From Silene conica (lineage: Eukaryota; Streptophyta; Magnoliopsida; Caryophyllales; Caryophyllaceae): a stretch of 64,000 nucleotides of DNA. The notes beneath the pieces were generated by a model that worked only from the letters and a program-made list of their open reading frames with translations, had not been told where the DNA came from and ran no database searches. Numbering within the stretch: position 1 is the first letter of the stretch; each line of letters starts with the position of its first letter. The position numbers and the translations under genes are program-made. Of the stretch, positions 50,982-62,837 are shown one piece after another. The DNA is taken from positions 13,912,649 to 13,976,648 of the forward strand of contig CM055312.2 of assembly GCA_029255685.2 (NCBI GenBank), read 5' to 3'.

Positions 50982-51175
50982 GGAGGGTAATATGGGTATT
51001 TTACATAAATCGTTACTTAATAAGACGGAAAGTAAGAAAAAGAAGAATCGGGATTAAAATACGGTGGTGATCGGGGAGTATACGTAAAAGTCTGGGGGTT
51101 ATTTGTAAAAAAGCAAATACATGATGGTAATTTGTAAAAATACGCAAATACGTGGTGGTTATTTGTAATTTGTCC
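50982..51175. repeat. MULE right terminal inverted repeat
   Basis: Partner of 44918-45111; probably also holds the transposase promoter, since the gene reads leftward from here. Confidence 0.92.
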
Positions 51176-51291
51176 TTTTTTAAATCCGTCAAGTTAATAC
51201 AGGTCACATAATACAAAGTATTCATTTGTATAAATAAAATAAAAATCAAAACGTCTAGAGAATAGCATGAGGTATGTCTTATCTATATAAA

Positions 51292-52343
51292 CTAGGTTAT
51301 AACCCGTGAACTTCACAGGTCTGCTTTTATTAATTTAAATTAATATTGTGAATAATTAAAAGATAAAGAAATCAATTATTTTAAAACTTTAATAATATGA
51401 AATTAATATTGTTAATAATTAAAAGATAAAGAAATTAATTATTTTAGAATTTCAAAATATGAAAATAATATAAAGATAAAGAAATTGATTATTTTAGTAT
51501 TTTAATAATATGAAATTAATATTGTTAATAATATTAATCTAAAATATAAATACTATTAGTTTAAAAATTACGTAGCGTTATTTTAAAAATCGTGTAAGAT
51601 TATAACTAAAATACGGTCGCATAAATTAAGACGCATAAATTGATAAAAGTTATTAAATAATATAAAGATAAAGAAATTGATTATTTTAGTATTTTAATAA
51701 TATGAAATTAATATTGTTAATAATATTAATCTAAAATATAAATACTATTAGTTTAAAAATTACGTAGCGTTATTTTACAAATCGTGTAAGATTATAACTA
51801 AAATACGGTCGCATAAATTAAGACGCATACATTGATAAAAGTTAAAAAACAAAAACAAAAATGAAAAAAATAATATTGAACAACTTTATTCTAGAATATA
51901 CCATATCTTGTATACCATATACCATATCTTGAATGTTATTGGACGTTAGTTGAAATGAAATTAATTTGAGTCAAAGTAAAATGGAATATATGGAATGAAA
52001 TCTTGTTAGAGAAATTTTTTGTCATATATGGCGTATCTTTTTTCTGATTCAAGATTGGTAACTCTAGGATTTAGGCCGTGCTACGGAATTAATCTTCAGC
52101 CAAAACTGTCATTATTTATTGTTTCAATATATGGAATGAAATCTTGTGATTCCATAGATTTAGGCCGTGAAATCTTTGAATAGTTATTATTATACCATTA
52201 TACCATATCTTGAATGAATGTTATTGGACAATAGCTCTAGGATGAATCTAATTGGACAATAGCTCTGATGCTTTACAACGCGACACGTAGGACAAAGCTT
52301 TTTTCTAGTGATGCCACGTCAGCAGCTTGGCTTCTGCATTAGA
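51292..52343 (-). mobile_element. Non-autonomous Helitron, 1.05 kb
   Basis: On the minus strand it starts TCTAATGCAGAAGCC, has a hairpin CCTGTGAAGTTCACGGG (about 51304-51320) and ends CTAG (51292-51295). The plus-strand flanks are A (51291) and T (52344), fitting insertion into an AT dinucleotide. It has no coding capacity and contains an internal 190-bp tandem duplication. Confidence 0.8.
51468..51846. repeat. 190-bp tandem duplication inside the Helitron
   Basis: Two nearly identical units start ATAATATAAAGATAAAG at about 51468 and 51658 and both contain AAATTACGTAGCGTTATTTT and ACGGTCGCATAAATTAAGACGC. Confidence 0.85.
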
Positions 52344-53097
52344 TAAATATATGATGGGTTGTTATTTGACGCGTCTTAAGTGTAAAACGGATACTTCTGT
52401 TTTGAACGAGAATTTGTCTAAAGTAATTTGGGAGTATCATGACTAAGAATACGGTTCATCAAGTTGGTCAATGTCCAATAATATTGATTCCACTTTATTC
52501 AACTTTTACCCAAAAACTACTCAATTTTACAAATATACTCCCAACATATACCTTTGATATTTTAAATCTCAACCATGTTGAACACATTCAATTCAACTCG
52601 ATCCAAAACTAAACAATCGACAAATCCTTCTTGTAAATTATTCACAATAACAGCAAATAAACCCAACAATTTGCCTTTGTCATTGTTAATCCGAACTAGA
52701 TTCAAGTAGCAATCCAGCTTTAAAATTATTCGCGTGTATACTAATGTAATCTATCAACGTCAATTACATAATTACGACATAGTTAATTAGCTAACGCAAG
52801 CTCGTGTACAAATTGTCATCATCAATCGATAACATAAAAAATGTATTGGAACAATCCTGTCTCAATTACGATCAAATAGCAATTACTGAGATCAAAATGA
52901 AAACAAACCGATCAAAATTTAACAAAAACGCAATAAATTCATAAGAAAGAGAGATTCTTATATTGATTCTGGAAACATGCTGCTCTAATTACAACAATTA
53001 AAATGAAACCTAACTCGAGTACTCCTTAATTAAAACCAGATCTACAAACCTAAGCCTTCAACAAACACCGACAGAATTAAAACACCTAATTGATTAA
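52344..53097. other. Intergenic, 3' of histone H4 gene 2
   Basis: No gene seen. The last part is the presumed 3' untranslated and polyadenylation region of the H4 gene. Confidence 0.5.
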
Positions 53098-53694
<597 letters not shown>

Positions 53695-53828
53695 TCAAGC
53701 AAGGCTAGGTCAATTGTTTGCTTGGGTCAAGTTAATTACAATTAATAGCAAATTAGGATGACCCAAGCCTGTTGAGGGTCAATTTATGACCCAAGATAGA
53801 GTAAATTGACTCACTTATTAACCCGTTA

Positions 53829-55081
53829 CTAGTTTTAATCTCGTGCAAATAATGCACGGGTGACTTTCAAATTTGTGCAAAAAAAGATTGGTGATTACGG
53901 TTATCTTTCTATCAAAATATTATTGATTACGAATTTTCCCGTAATTATTGTTGTTTTTGAGTAATTTTTTTATCTGCGAAAAAATGTTTAAAACGATTTC
54001 GGCATTTGAGATTTTTTAAAAGATGATTTGAATGACATAAAATAACTTGATAATAATTGACTCAAAAATTACTCAAACCCGAAATAACCCGGTTCGATCA
54101 AATAATGTTGTAGACATAAAAATATGTCTCATTTTATTAAAAATTGTCAAAGTCAAAATATTGACAGTTTGTGTAAAATCGGTTGACTTTCATTCTTATT
54201 TGGGCCAAAATGGTTCTAGTCCAAACAAAAACAGACTACCAAGTCACCACAAAAACTAAACGGGTTTTCAAACTCAATTTTAGAAAAAAACTCTAACCTC
54301 TCATTTGCTATAAAGACAACACTCACTCCTCTCACTGAAGACTAATAACCCTAATCACAAAAATTACACAAAAAACCAAAATCTCTCTACAAAAATCTCT
54401 CCCAAGAGAAACCAGAGAAAAGAAAATACATTCATCTCTCGTCATCTAGATTTGAATACAAAACTACTCTTTAATCCGACATCAAGCGTCTATCGCCGTC
54501 GATTGAAGATAAGCAAGTCGAATTCGTCACAGGAGATTCAAGTCTTCAAATCAAGACCCTTCTCGTCATTGAAGTATGAAAATCGAATCAGTAGAATAAC
54601 TAGTAGACTGTACCCGAAATCTGTTTGAATTAATAAAATTATTATTTTGTTGCATCTTTTGTGTTTTATCTACTTGTTTACAGATTTAGCGCAAATTTGT
54701 TGTTACAAATGTACTCCGTAATATTTTGTAATATCCCGGTTGTAATTTTTTTTATATTATATTGGTAATATCATAGAAAACGTTTTAACTTTTTTAGTGA
54801 AGATTTTTTTATTATAGTCAATTGGTGTAATTATTTAATTTTTAATTTTTGAAAGTTTATATTGTATTGTATTAGTAATAACAAATGTATAATTATATGT
54901 ATAATGTATGATGTTGCATAGTTTGTGTTATTAAATTTGGAATCACAATTAGAGTAGTTACAAAACATTAAAAATAATTTGAGTGATGGAACATGGGGAC
55001 CCACAAAAAAGTTGCTTTTTCAACTTTAAAATTAAGAATCAATAGAAAACCTTTATTTTTTATTCCTTTTATCGTAAAGGA
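53829..55081 (-). mobile_element. Helitron 1 nested in the Harbinger 5' region
   Basis: CTAG at 53829-53832 followed by a hairpin (CTCGTGCAAATAATGCACGGG) is a Helitron 3' end on the minus strand. Alignment with the MITE at 61998 shows the host sequence breaking after CCCGTTA (53828) and resuming at TGTCAC (55084), which fixes the insertion between A and T. The 5' end on the minus strand starts TCCTTTACGATAAAAGG; two extra bases remain unexplained. Non-coding. Confidence 0.72.
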
Positions 55082-55447
55082 AGTGTCACATCCTCATTGG
55101 TTACAAATTAGAAAAAAAAAAAAAAGATAAACTATTAAAATATGTCAAAACTCAAAGCTGTCACTTTGCCTCTGCCATTTCTTTTCTCTCTGCCATTGCT
55201 TTTCTCTTTTCTTGTAGCTGTCAGCAATTGCCAACCATATAAAAACGTGTTTTTAACTTCAACATCCAACTACCTGCCAAAATTAAATACAAAAATACCT
55301 ATAAAATATCAAATTTTCTTAACAAAAATTATTGCCTTCTTTTCCTAAAAAAAATAAAAAAATTAACCTCTTCTTCTCTATTTTTTAACATTAAAAAAAA
55401 GGTAAAAAAACAAAACACTTATTAATATTTTTTGCTTTTTAATACAA

Positions 55448-57491
55448 CTAGTGTTAACCCGTGCAAAAATGCACGGATTGTTTATTAAAATTCTACAGTA
55501 ATATATAAAATTTGTTTAGAATAATGCGAATATATATCGACATTATTATTTTCATTGTTACAAATTAAACCCAATGAGAATGTAATTTGTTGTTTTTATT
55601 ATTTTAAAACTTTCAATTAGTTCAATTCGATTAACTTTGGCCGAGTTAAAAATATATGAGTAAAATTGTGCATCCTACGTACTAACGTAGTTTGTTGGCG
55701 ACTAATAGTAACTCCAATTTAATACATATATCTAAACAACTATAGTAAAAAAAAATTGGGCTCAAGTTTAAATTGGTCCGTATTAAAAATAAGTTTTTGC
55801 CACCCCATATGAAATGAATTTATATTTTATCACTCATGAACCAAAAAAACACATACTCTAATGTCACGCTACATTATTATTTTGCACAAAATCTTCTATA
55901 TTATTTATAAAATCTTCTATATTATTTACACAATTATCTTTATACTCTCACTATGTCTTCAATTTTGAGATCACTTTCAAATTAATCTAATTATATCATA
56001 TTATTGTTCTTAATTCATTACCAATCAACTTTTTGCCTCAAACATACTACTTTGCATCATATTGACATATTTGGGTCAAACCATTATTAAAGATTCATGT
56101 ACGTATACAAACTAATTTCTTTGCAACTTTTAAATTAATTATAACCTTTAAATTGTTTGTAAATTAATTTTTGAAATAAAAATTATATTGTATGTAATAT
56201 GAGTTTAATCTATTTTCGTTTTTTTTAAACTTTCAGCAATAAGCTTTTAAAACTCCGTAATTATTATTTTTTAAATGGTTTTAAGGTTGTTAAATGCGGA
56301 AACTTTTTTATCTTATAATTTTTTAATATGTTGATTTTTCGTAAAGAGATATATTCGTTATTTTATAACCAAATTAAGATCTAATTATTATTCAAACGAT
56401 ATGATAATTTAATTATAAATAACAGATTTTTTATGCCGGAATATTTGTTAGATATAATAAGTATAATTCCAGTATGATAACTATTTTTTTAAAAGAATCC
56501 GCTCTAAAACTATTTTATCCATATTTTTCCGACAGAGTATTCCGTATTAGTTTATTGACATTAACCGTGAATTTATATAAAATTAACTGTAAATTTTACG
56601 TACAAAATAAACGAATAACTTTTACAATATTAACCGTGAATTTACATAAATTTAAATGTAAAATTTTACGTACAAACATAAATGAATAACTTTTCGAGAA
56701 ATAAAATCCAAACTTTTTGATGTGGGACCCTCATTTATCTTTTTTTTTTAAAAGAAAAATGTTGGGTTTGATGAGGTGGGTGAATGAGAGTTGTTTAAAT
56801 GTTTTTGTTATAATATAAATAAGATTGTTTGTAAATTAATTTTTGAAATAAAAATTATATTGTATGTAATATGAGTTTAATCTATTTTCGTTTTTTCAAA
56901 CTTTCAGCAATAAGCTTTTAAAACTCCGTAATTATTATTTTTAAATGTTTTTAAGGTTGTTAAATGCGGAAACTTTTTTATCTTATAATTTTTTAATATG
57001 TTGATTTTTCGTAAAGAGATATATTCGTTATTTTATAACCAAATTAAGATCTAATTATTATTCAAACGATATGATAATTTAATTATAAATAGCAGATTTT
57101 TATGCCGGAATATTTGTTAGATATAATAGGTATAATTCCAGTATGATAACTATTTTTTTAAAGAATCCGCTCTAAAACTATTTTATCCATTATTTTCCGA
57201 CAGAGTATCCCGTATTAGTTTATTAACATTAACCGTGAATTTATATAAATTTAACTGTAAATTTTACGTACAAAATAAACGAATAACTTTTCCAACATTA
57301 ACCGTGAATTTACATAAATTTAAACGTAAAATTTTACGTACAAACATAAATGAATAACTTTTCGAGAAATAAAATCCAAACTTTTTGATGTGGGACCCTC
57401 ATTTATCCTTTTTTTTTTTTTTTAAATGTTGGGTTTGATGAGGTGGGTGAATGGGAGTTATTTAAATGTTTTTGTTATAATATAGATAAGA
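55448..57491 (-). mobile_element. Helitron 2, inserted one base before Harbinger ORF1
   Basis: CTAG (55448-55451) and hairpin CCCGTGCAAAAATGCACGG mark the 3' end on the minus strand. The 5' end TCTTATCTATATTATAAC lies at 57491. Flanks are A (55447) and T (57492), and ORF1's ATG begins at 57493. The 5' 0.67 kb is present twice in tandem. No coding capacity. Confidence 0.8.
56153..57491. repeat. Tandem duplication of the Helitron 5' end
   Basis: 56153-56824 and 56825-57491 are about 95% identical by eye, each ending at the Helitron's TC terminus (as GA on the plus strand). The outer copy adjoins the host sequence. Confidence 0.88.
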
Positions 57492-57492
57492 T

Positions 57493-58662
57493 ATGGATCT
57501 AAATGATTTTGATTTTTCAAGTTATGCAAATGACAATTTTACATCATTGCAAAACACTCAAAATATCGATCTAAATCAAAGTACTCCAATTCCTAAGTTT
57601 ACGGAATTAGTTTCGGGTAATCAAAATTATCAAAATTTCGATATATTTGGAAATCCGATTTTGTTGTCCCAACTCCATACTCAAGATTTTGTAGAGGAGA
57701 CCCCTATTTTTTGTGCCAAAAAATCCAAATATCATTACCATAAAAAAAAAACAGTCCACTACAATTGGGGAGGGTAAAAATTGGACCGAAAAGGAGGATG
57801 AAGCAATTATATCCGTTTGGTGTTTACATATCACCAACTCAATAGTTGGCAAAAACCAAAGACTAGTCACAATATGGAGCAAGGTTCACGAGTAGTACGA
57901 ACAAGCTCGGACGAAAAATCCAAATCAAAATAATATTGGGATAAGGAGTCTTGAGGGAATGAAAAACCGTGTTAAACGTCTCAAAATGTTAGTCAACAAA
58001 TGGATCGGTTGCTACTCTAAAGTTTTGAGTAGACCACCCGCAAGCGGCACTAACATCGAAGACGGCATTGAATTAGCTCAACAATTATTTCGCAAGGATA
58101 ACGACGGTAATGATTTTGTTGAATTTCATGTTTATAATAAAATCATGAGTAAATACCCAAAGTGGAGCTTAAATAATTTTCAGAAAGATTCAAGTGTAAA
58201 CATTAGTTTGTCGGGTTCAAAAAGGTCGAGGTCGGAAATGGATTATAGCCCTCTTAGTGTCAATTACCCAACCCCGTCTAATGTTAATGTCACAACCCCG
58301 TCTAATGTTAATGTTGACACCCCATCTAGTCATGATGTTGACACAAACGGTCGTCCCGAAGGACGGGTTGGCAGCCAAGAAAAAACGAAATGGTAAAGCA
58401 CCGGTGGTGGCGCTAGAGTCTATGTTCACAGCAGATGATAGGTCACTCCTTAGCGGAAATATAGAGACTACGAAAGAACAAAATGAGATTCGGCAAAGAA
58501 GAATTGCGGCAGATTTGGAAATAGAACAAATTAAAGCTCAAAAAATGACAAAAAAAAAGAAGAATGGAGTGGCTTAACACATTACTCTTCCAACAAAATT
58601 TGGACCCGAAAGCTCAACAAATGAGAGACAAGCTAATCGATAAATATGTCCCTAATATCTAG
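57493..58662 (+). pseudogene. Harbinger ORF1 (Myb/trihelix-like accessory protein), broken
   Basis: The frame opens MDLNDFDFSSYANDN and includes GKNWTEKEDEAIISVWC, the start of a Myb/SANT-like DNA-binding domain; then RSLEGMKNRVKRLK and the NAM-associated C-terminal region with KKKRNGKAPVVALES and a Lys/Glu-rich helix, ending DKYVPNI at 58660-58662. In PIF/Harbinger elements ORF1 works with the transposase in DNA binding and nuclear import. Lesions: a frame change at the A10 run 57740-57749, a TAG at 57893-57895, a frame change near 58365-58375 and another at the A-rich run about 58550. It is therefore non-functional. Helitron 2 sits directly upstream of the ATG and would displace the promoter. 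Confidence 0.82.
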
Positions 58663-60141
58663 TTTATGATATATGTGAATGTGGAAATTTAGAACAAGGC
58701 ATTACAATTTGGCAGTTCAGTAAGGTAACCTTTTACTTGGCTGCAGAAGTATTATATGGTCGAAACAAATTGTGTGTATTTACGAGCGCTAAGTCCTAAC
58801 AACGACCGAACAATGTTTTCAGAAATGCAAAATCATAATTAGTTTCGAGAAGCTGTACAATGAAACATTACCACAGTAATTCCAATGATCCTCGAAAGAC
58901 TAACCACCAAGACATAACTAGTAACCAGAAAATCCTCTAACAAATTAATCAAAAATACTAAGTTAAAAATGTGGAGGCAGACATATCATAAACAACTAAA
59001 AGCTTACAGTTGGGGACTACAAATACAACATATTGCACATATTCCACTAAACGAAAATTTGACTTGAGAAAGAAACACATTTACCTGAAACTCTTGTGTA
59101 TTATTGTGACTTTTGGGGCCTGAAAAAATCAATCGAAATAAATCAAAAGATTGAAATAAACAATCCACAACTCTATAAGAAAGTATATTGCAACAGTCAT
59201 CATAAAGCCAAAACATTTGGCAGTATTCTTTAACACAAGTTTGCAGAATTAAGGCTTAAGATTACAATACAGGAGAAATCAGACCAAAAAAATATGTAGA
59301 TCCCACTAAAACGTGTACCCTGCATGTGTAGATCGAAGATTGAAGACGGAAGATTGATAGAAGATGAAGATCGAAGATTGTAGAGGAGCGAAGATTGTAG
59401 AAGATGAAGAAGATCGAAGGGGACAAAGGGGATTTACGGAAGATTGTAGAAGATTGTAGATTGTAGATTGATAGAAGATGATGATTGTAGAAGATTGTAG
59501 AACACGAAGAAGAATGTAGAAGATGAAGATGAAGAAGATTATTCAAAGTATTGTTGATGAAGAAGATTGTAGAAGATCGAAGATGAAGACAAGGGGACAA
59601 AGGGGATTTACGGAATTAGGGATTATAGATTAAGGATTAGGGATTAGGTTATGTGTACAGGTTGCGTGAAATAATAGTTATAGTAACAATAGTTATAAAA
59701 CAATGTAACGTAAATACCCCTTAAATAAATTAACATCCGTTTAAGATAACCGATGAAACGTAAATAAATTAACATTGGTTTTCAAATAATCGAGGTTAAT
59801 AACTTATGTATATAAATATTGTAAACAAATGAATACGAGTAAGATGTATTGGACTTGTTGTATTGTGTCGGTTAATTCAGACGGACTTTCTAAGACACGG
59901 AAACTAAGACGGAATTACTTAGACACGAAATATAGCCGTTACATCGGAATATAGCCGTTGGATTGATTGTAGCCATTAGATTAGAAATATATCCGTTGAA
60001 CTAATTGTAGCCATTAGATTAAAAATATAGCCGTTACACTTCAAACCTTATATATACCCCATGTAGTTGTTGTTTTATAACTCACACATTCCTTCTTTAA
60101 TAATTCATCAATATTATACAAACACAATAAATATTATTACA
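58663..60141. other. Harbinger inter-ORF spacer with purine-rich minisatellite
   Basis: No gene. 59330-59590 is an imperfect array of GAAGATTGTAGAAGATGAA-type units, purine-rich on the plus strand. The last 300 bp should carry the ORF2 promoter; TATATATACC near 60049-60058 is a candidate TATA box, about 90 bp before the ATG. Three short ATAGCCGTT repeats lie at 59930-60030. Confidence 0.6.
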
Positions 60142-61490
60142 ATGTCTGAGTCAAATTTCAATTCGTCAAATGACGATGTTGTCGATCAAAACAGGCTTTC
60201 CGATTACCAATGGGAAGCCGAAGCCGATGAACAATCAGAGGCTATGCAAAAGCTTATAGCCCAACGTATGAATGAACACGACAACAGAAAAATCCGTCAA
60301 CAAAGTCACCCTCCTATACGTCGTAGGAGAAACATTGAGAGGAATCATGAAGAAGGTCATAACCAATTATATAATGACTACTTCATGAATCCGGTTTATC
60401 CCGAAGAGCTATTTCGCCGCAGATTTCGCATGAAAAAACATCTATTCATGCGTATAGTTAATGCCCTATCCGCCAGTAATCGTTTCTTCCAACAAAGAGT
60501 CGGCTGTAATGAGAGAGCTAGTTTCTCACCATTACAAAGGTGCACGGCTGCTTTAAGAGTTTTGGCATATGGTACGTCTACTGATTCAGTAGATGGGTCT
60601 TTGCCTATGAGCGATACAGCAGTAAGAGACTCTCTCAAAGCGTTCGTCGAAGGTATAATCAGTTGTTTTGGGGAGGAGTATCTGCGTAGGCCGAACGCTC
60701 AAGATTTAGGAAGGTTGCTTCATATGGGGCAAGCTCGTGGATTTCCTGGTATGTTGGGTAGCATTGACTGCATGCACTGGGAGTGGAAAAATTGTCCCAC
60801 GGCATGGGCGGGACATTATGCCGGGAGAAGTTCAAAGCCGACAATTGTTTTGGAAGCGGTCACTTCGTACGACTTGTGAATATGGCATGCCTTCTTCAGT
60901 ACACCAGGTTCCCTCAATGATATTAATTGTTCTTCAACGTTCTCCACTATTTAATGACATTTTAGAAGAATCTGCCCCCGCTGTTAATTTTACGGTTAAT
61001 GGTATGGAGTATAATAAGGGATATTATATTGCCGATGGTATATATCCGGGTTGGGCAACATTTGTAAAAACTATTAGTGCGCCACAAATCCAAAAACATA
61101 AGTTATTTGCACAACGACAAGAGAGTTGTCGAAAAGATGTCGAACGTGCTTTCGGTGTCTTACAAGCTCGTTTTGCTTTCATCAAGCGTCCTTGTCTTTG
61201 TTGGGATCCAGCTTCAATGGGAAACGTCCTTATGGCATGTATTATTATGCATAACATGGTAATTGAAGATGAAAGAGATACCTATCTTAACTATGAAAAC
61301 ATAATTGCAGAGTTCCAAGAAGATACTCCGACTCCAGCTAATGATGATCCGTATGAATATCATCGTCTTAATTAGAAGATCGCCTCAAGAACGATTTGTA
61401 GAAATTCATGGCGAAATTCGTGATCGGGCCACTCATATCGCTCTGAAAAATGATCTCATTCAGCATATTTGGCAAAATTTCCGTAACTAG
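60142..61490 (+). pseudogene. Harbinger ORF2, DDE transposase (HARBI1-like), broken
   Basis: Starts MSESNFNSSND at 60142; an upstream in-frame ATG (60067) lies in the leader. The DDE nuclease core has its first Asp in GSIDCMHWEW, the second in GSLND and the Glu in DVERAFGVLQARF, all in family-typical context, and the C-terminus has ACIIMHNMVIEDE. The protein would cut at TTA sites. Lesions: TGA at 60877-60879, an apparent extra T at 60927-60928 that shifts the frame, and a further frame change near 61370, after which the family C-terminus continues to TAG at 61488-61490. All three catalytic codons survive, so decay is recent or the MITEs were moved before it. Confidence 0.87.
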
Positions 61491-61994
61491 AATAGTTTCG
61501 ATCGTCTATTATTATTTCGTAGTACTTTGAATATTTTAATATCATGTATTATTTTTTTTTTTATGCATTTTTTTAAAAAAAAATTATGTATCCGGTTCTT
61601 TTATTGTCAATGAAATTGTCTTTTCAATTTTTAAAATTTTAACATTTTTATTTAATACTTTTTTCAAAAAATGTACGCCAAAAATTTAATATTTAACATA
61701 TTGTGATCCTATTTATTTTATAAAGTAAAAAAATTAAGATATTGTAAATATGTTAAATATTAATTCAAAAAAGTAAGAGAGATGTTTTGGTGGACTAGAA
61801 AAGGTGGGAAATGATTGAGAATGTTGGAAAGGGGAAATGATTGAGAATGTTGGAAAGTGGAAAATGATTGGGTTGGTGACCTAGGTCGTGACCTTCTATT
61901 TGGGAGAGTAAAAGAGGGTCAATGTCAATAAGGTGAGATTAATGGTTAATATGTTATTGACTCGATTAAATCGACCTTTTGCTTGGGGATAGTC
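61491..61994. other. Harbinger 3' non-coding and subterminal region
   Basis: Poly-T/A-rich, then a triple GAATGTTGGAAAG-type repeat (61800-61865) and the subterminal block GATTAAATCGACCTTTTGCT shared with the MITEs. Confidence 0.7.
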
Positions 61995-61997
61995 TTA

Positions 61998-62385
61998 GAC
62001 CATTCCCAAGCAAGGTCAATTGTTAGGTCAATTGCTTGCTTGGGTCAAGTTAATTATAATTAATAGGAAATTAGGATTGACCCAAGGGTATTGATGGTCA
62101 ATTTGTTACCCAGGGTGGAGTAAATTGACTCATCTATTGACCCCTTATGTGGCAAATTCGTACTGGTTACAAATTGAAAAAAAAAAAAAATTAAACTACG
62201 TAAATATGTTAAATATTAATTGAAAAAAGTAAGAGAGATATTTTGGTGGGGTAGAAAAGGTGAGAAATGATTTGGTTGATGACCTTCTGCTTGGGAGGGT
62301 AAAAGAGGGTTAATGTTAATAAGGTGAGATTAAGGGTTAATATGTTATTGACTCGATTAAATCGACCTTTTGCTTGGGGATGGTC
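61998..62385 (+). mobile_element. MITE of the same PIF/Harbinger family, directly adjoining it
   Basis: 388 bp with ends GACCATTCCCAAGC and GCTTGGGGATGGTC. TTA at 61995-61997 and 62386-62388; the left TTA is shared with the large element. The left 160 bp match the left end of the large element and the right 170 bp match its right end, so it is an internal-deletion derivative or sister copy. Confidence 0.9.
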
Positions 62386-62533
62386 TTAGATGGAGGGACA
62401 TGAATCAAATGACTATGAGTCTGTGATACTCTTTATTAGACCATGTTTATCAGTCGTTTTTACAGCCTTATCTAGACCGAATTTTTGTATTAAAATATTA
62501 ATATATATAGTTCTTAATCTATTACTAGACTTA

Positions 62534-62837
62534 GGGGCGTTTGGTTGGGGGTCTATAAGAAATGGAAAGGGAAACAAATTTACTCATTCCCTTTGTTGGT
62601 GTTTGTTTGACATAAACAAAGCGAATTGAACTCCCTTCATTACCCCCTCAATCCATCTAATTCCTTACCCCACCCCCTATGATATGTGATTTCATTAGCA
62701 TTGTTACCTTTCAACCACTTTTTTCAGCTACCACCTCACTTGAATTGCAATATTAAGTTTTAGGTAATCTTTTTCCTTTCCCCTTTTTACCCTTTCTTAT
62801 TTCCTTTTCCTTTGACTTTCTCTAACCCAACGCCCCC
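62534..62837. mobile_element. Small MITE-like element with GGGGCGTTTGG ends
   Basis: Left end GGGGCGTTTGGTTGGG and right end AACCCAACGCCCCC are inverted. Flanks TTA and CTA differ at one base, so the target duplication is imperfect. About 304 bp, non-coding. Confidence 0.55.

Larger units (their letters stand above)
44918..51175 (-). mobile_element. MuDR-type MULE, 6.26 kb, complete ends
   Basis: Ends GGATAAATTACAAATAACC and its inverted partner (GGTTATTTGTAATTTGTCC) form 194-bp terminal inverted repeats (44918-45111 and 50982-51175). Both are flanked by TTTTTTAAA (44909-44917, 51176-51184), a perfect 9-bp target duplication as Mutator transposases make. The single gene inside is the transposase on the minus strand. 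A copia solo LTR lies in its second intron. Without that LTR the element is about 5.3 kb. Confidence 0.95.
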
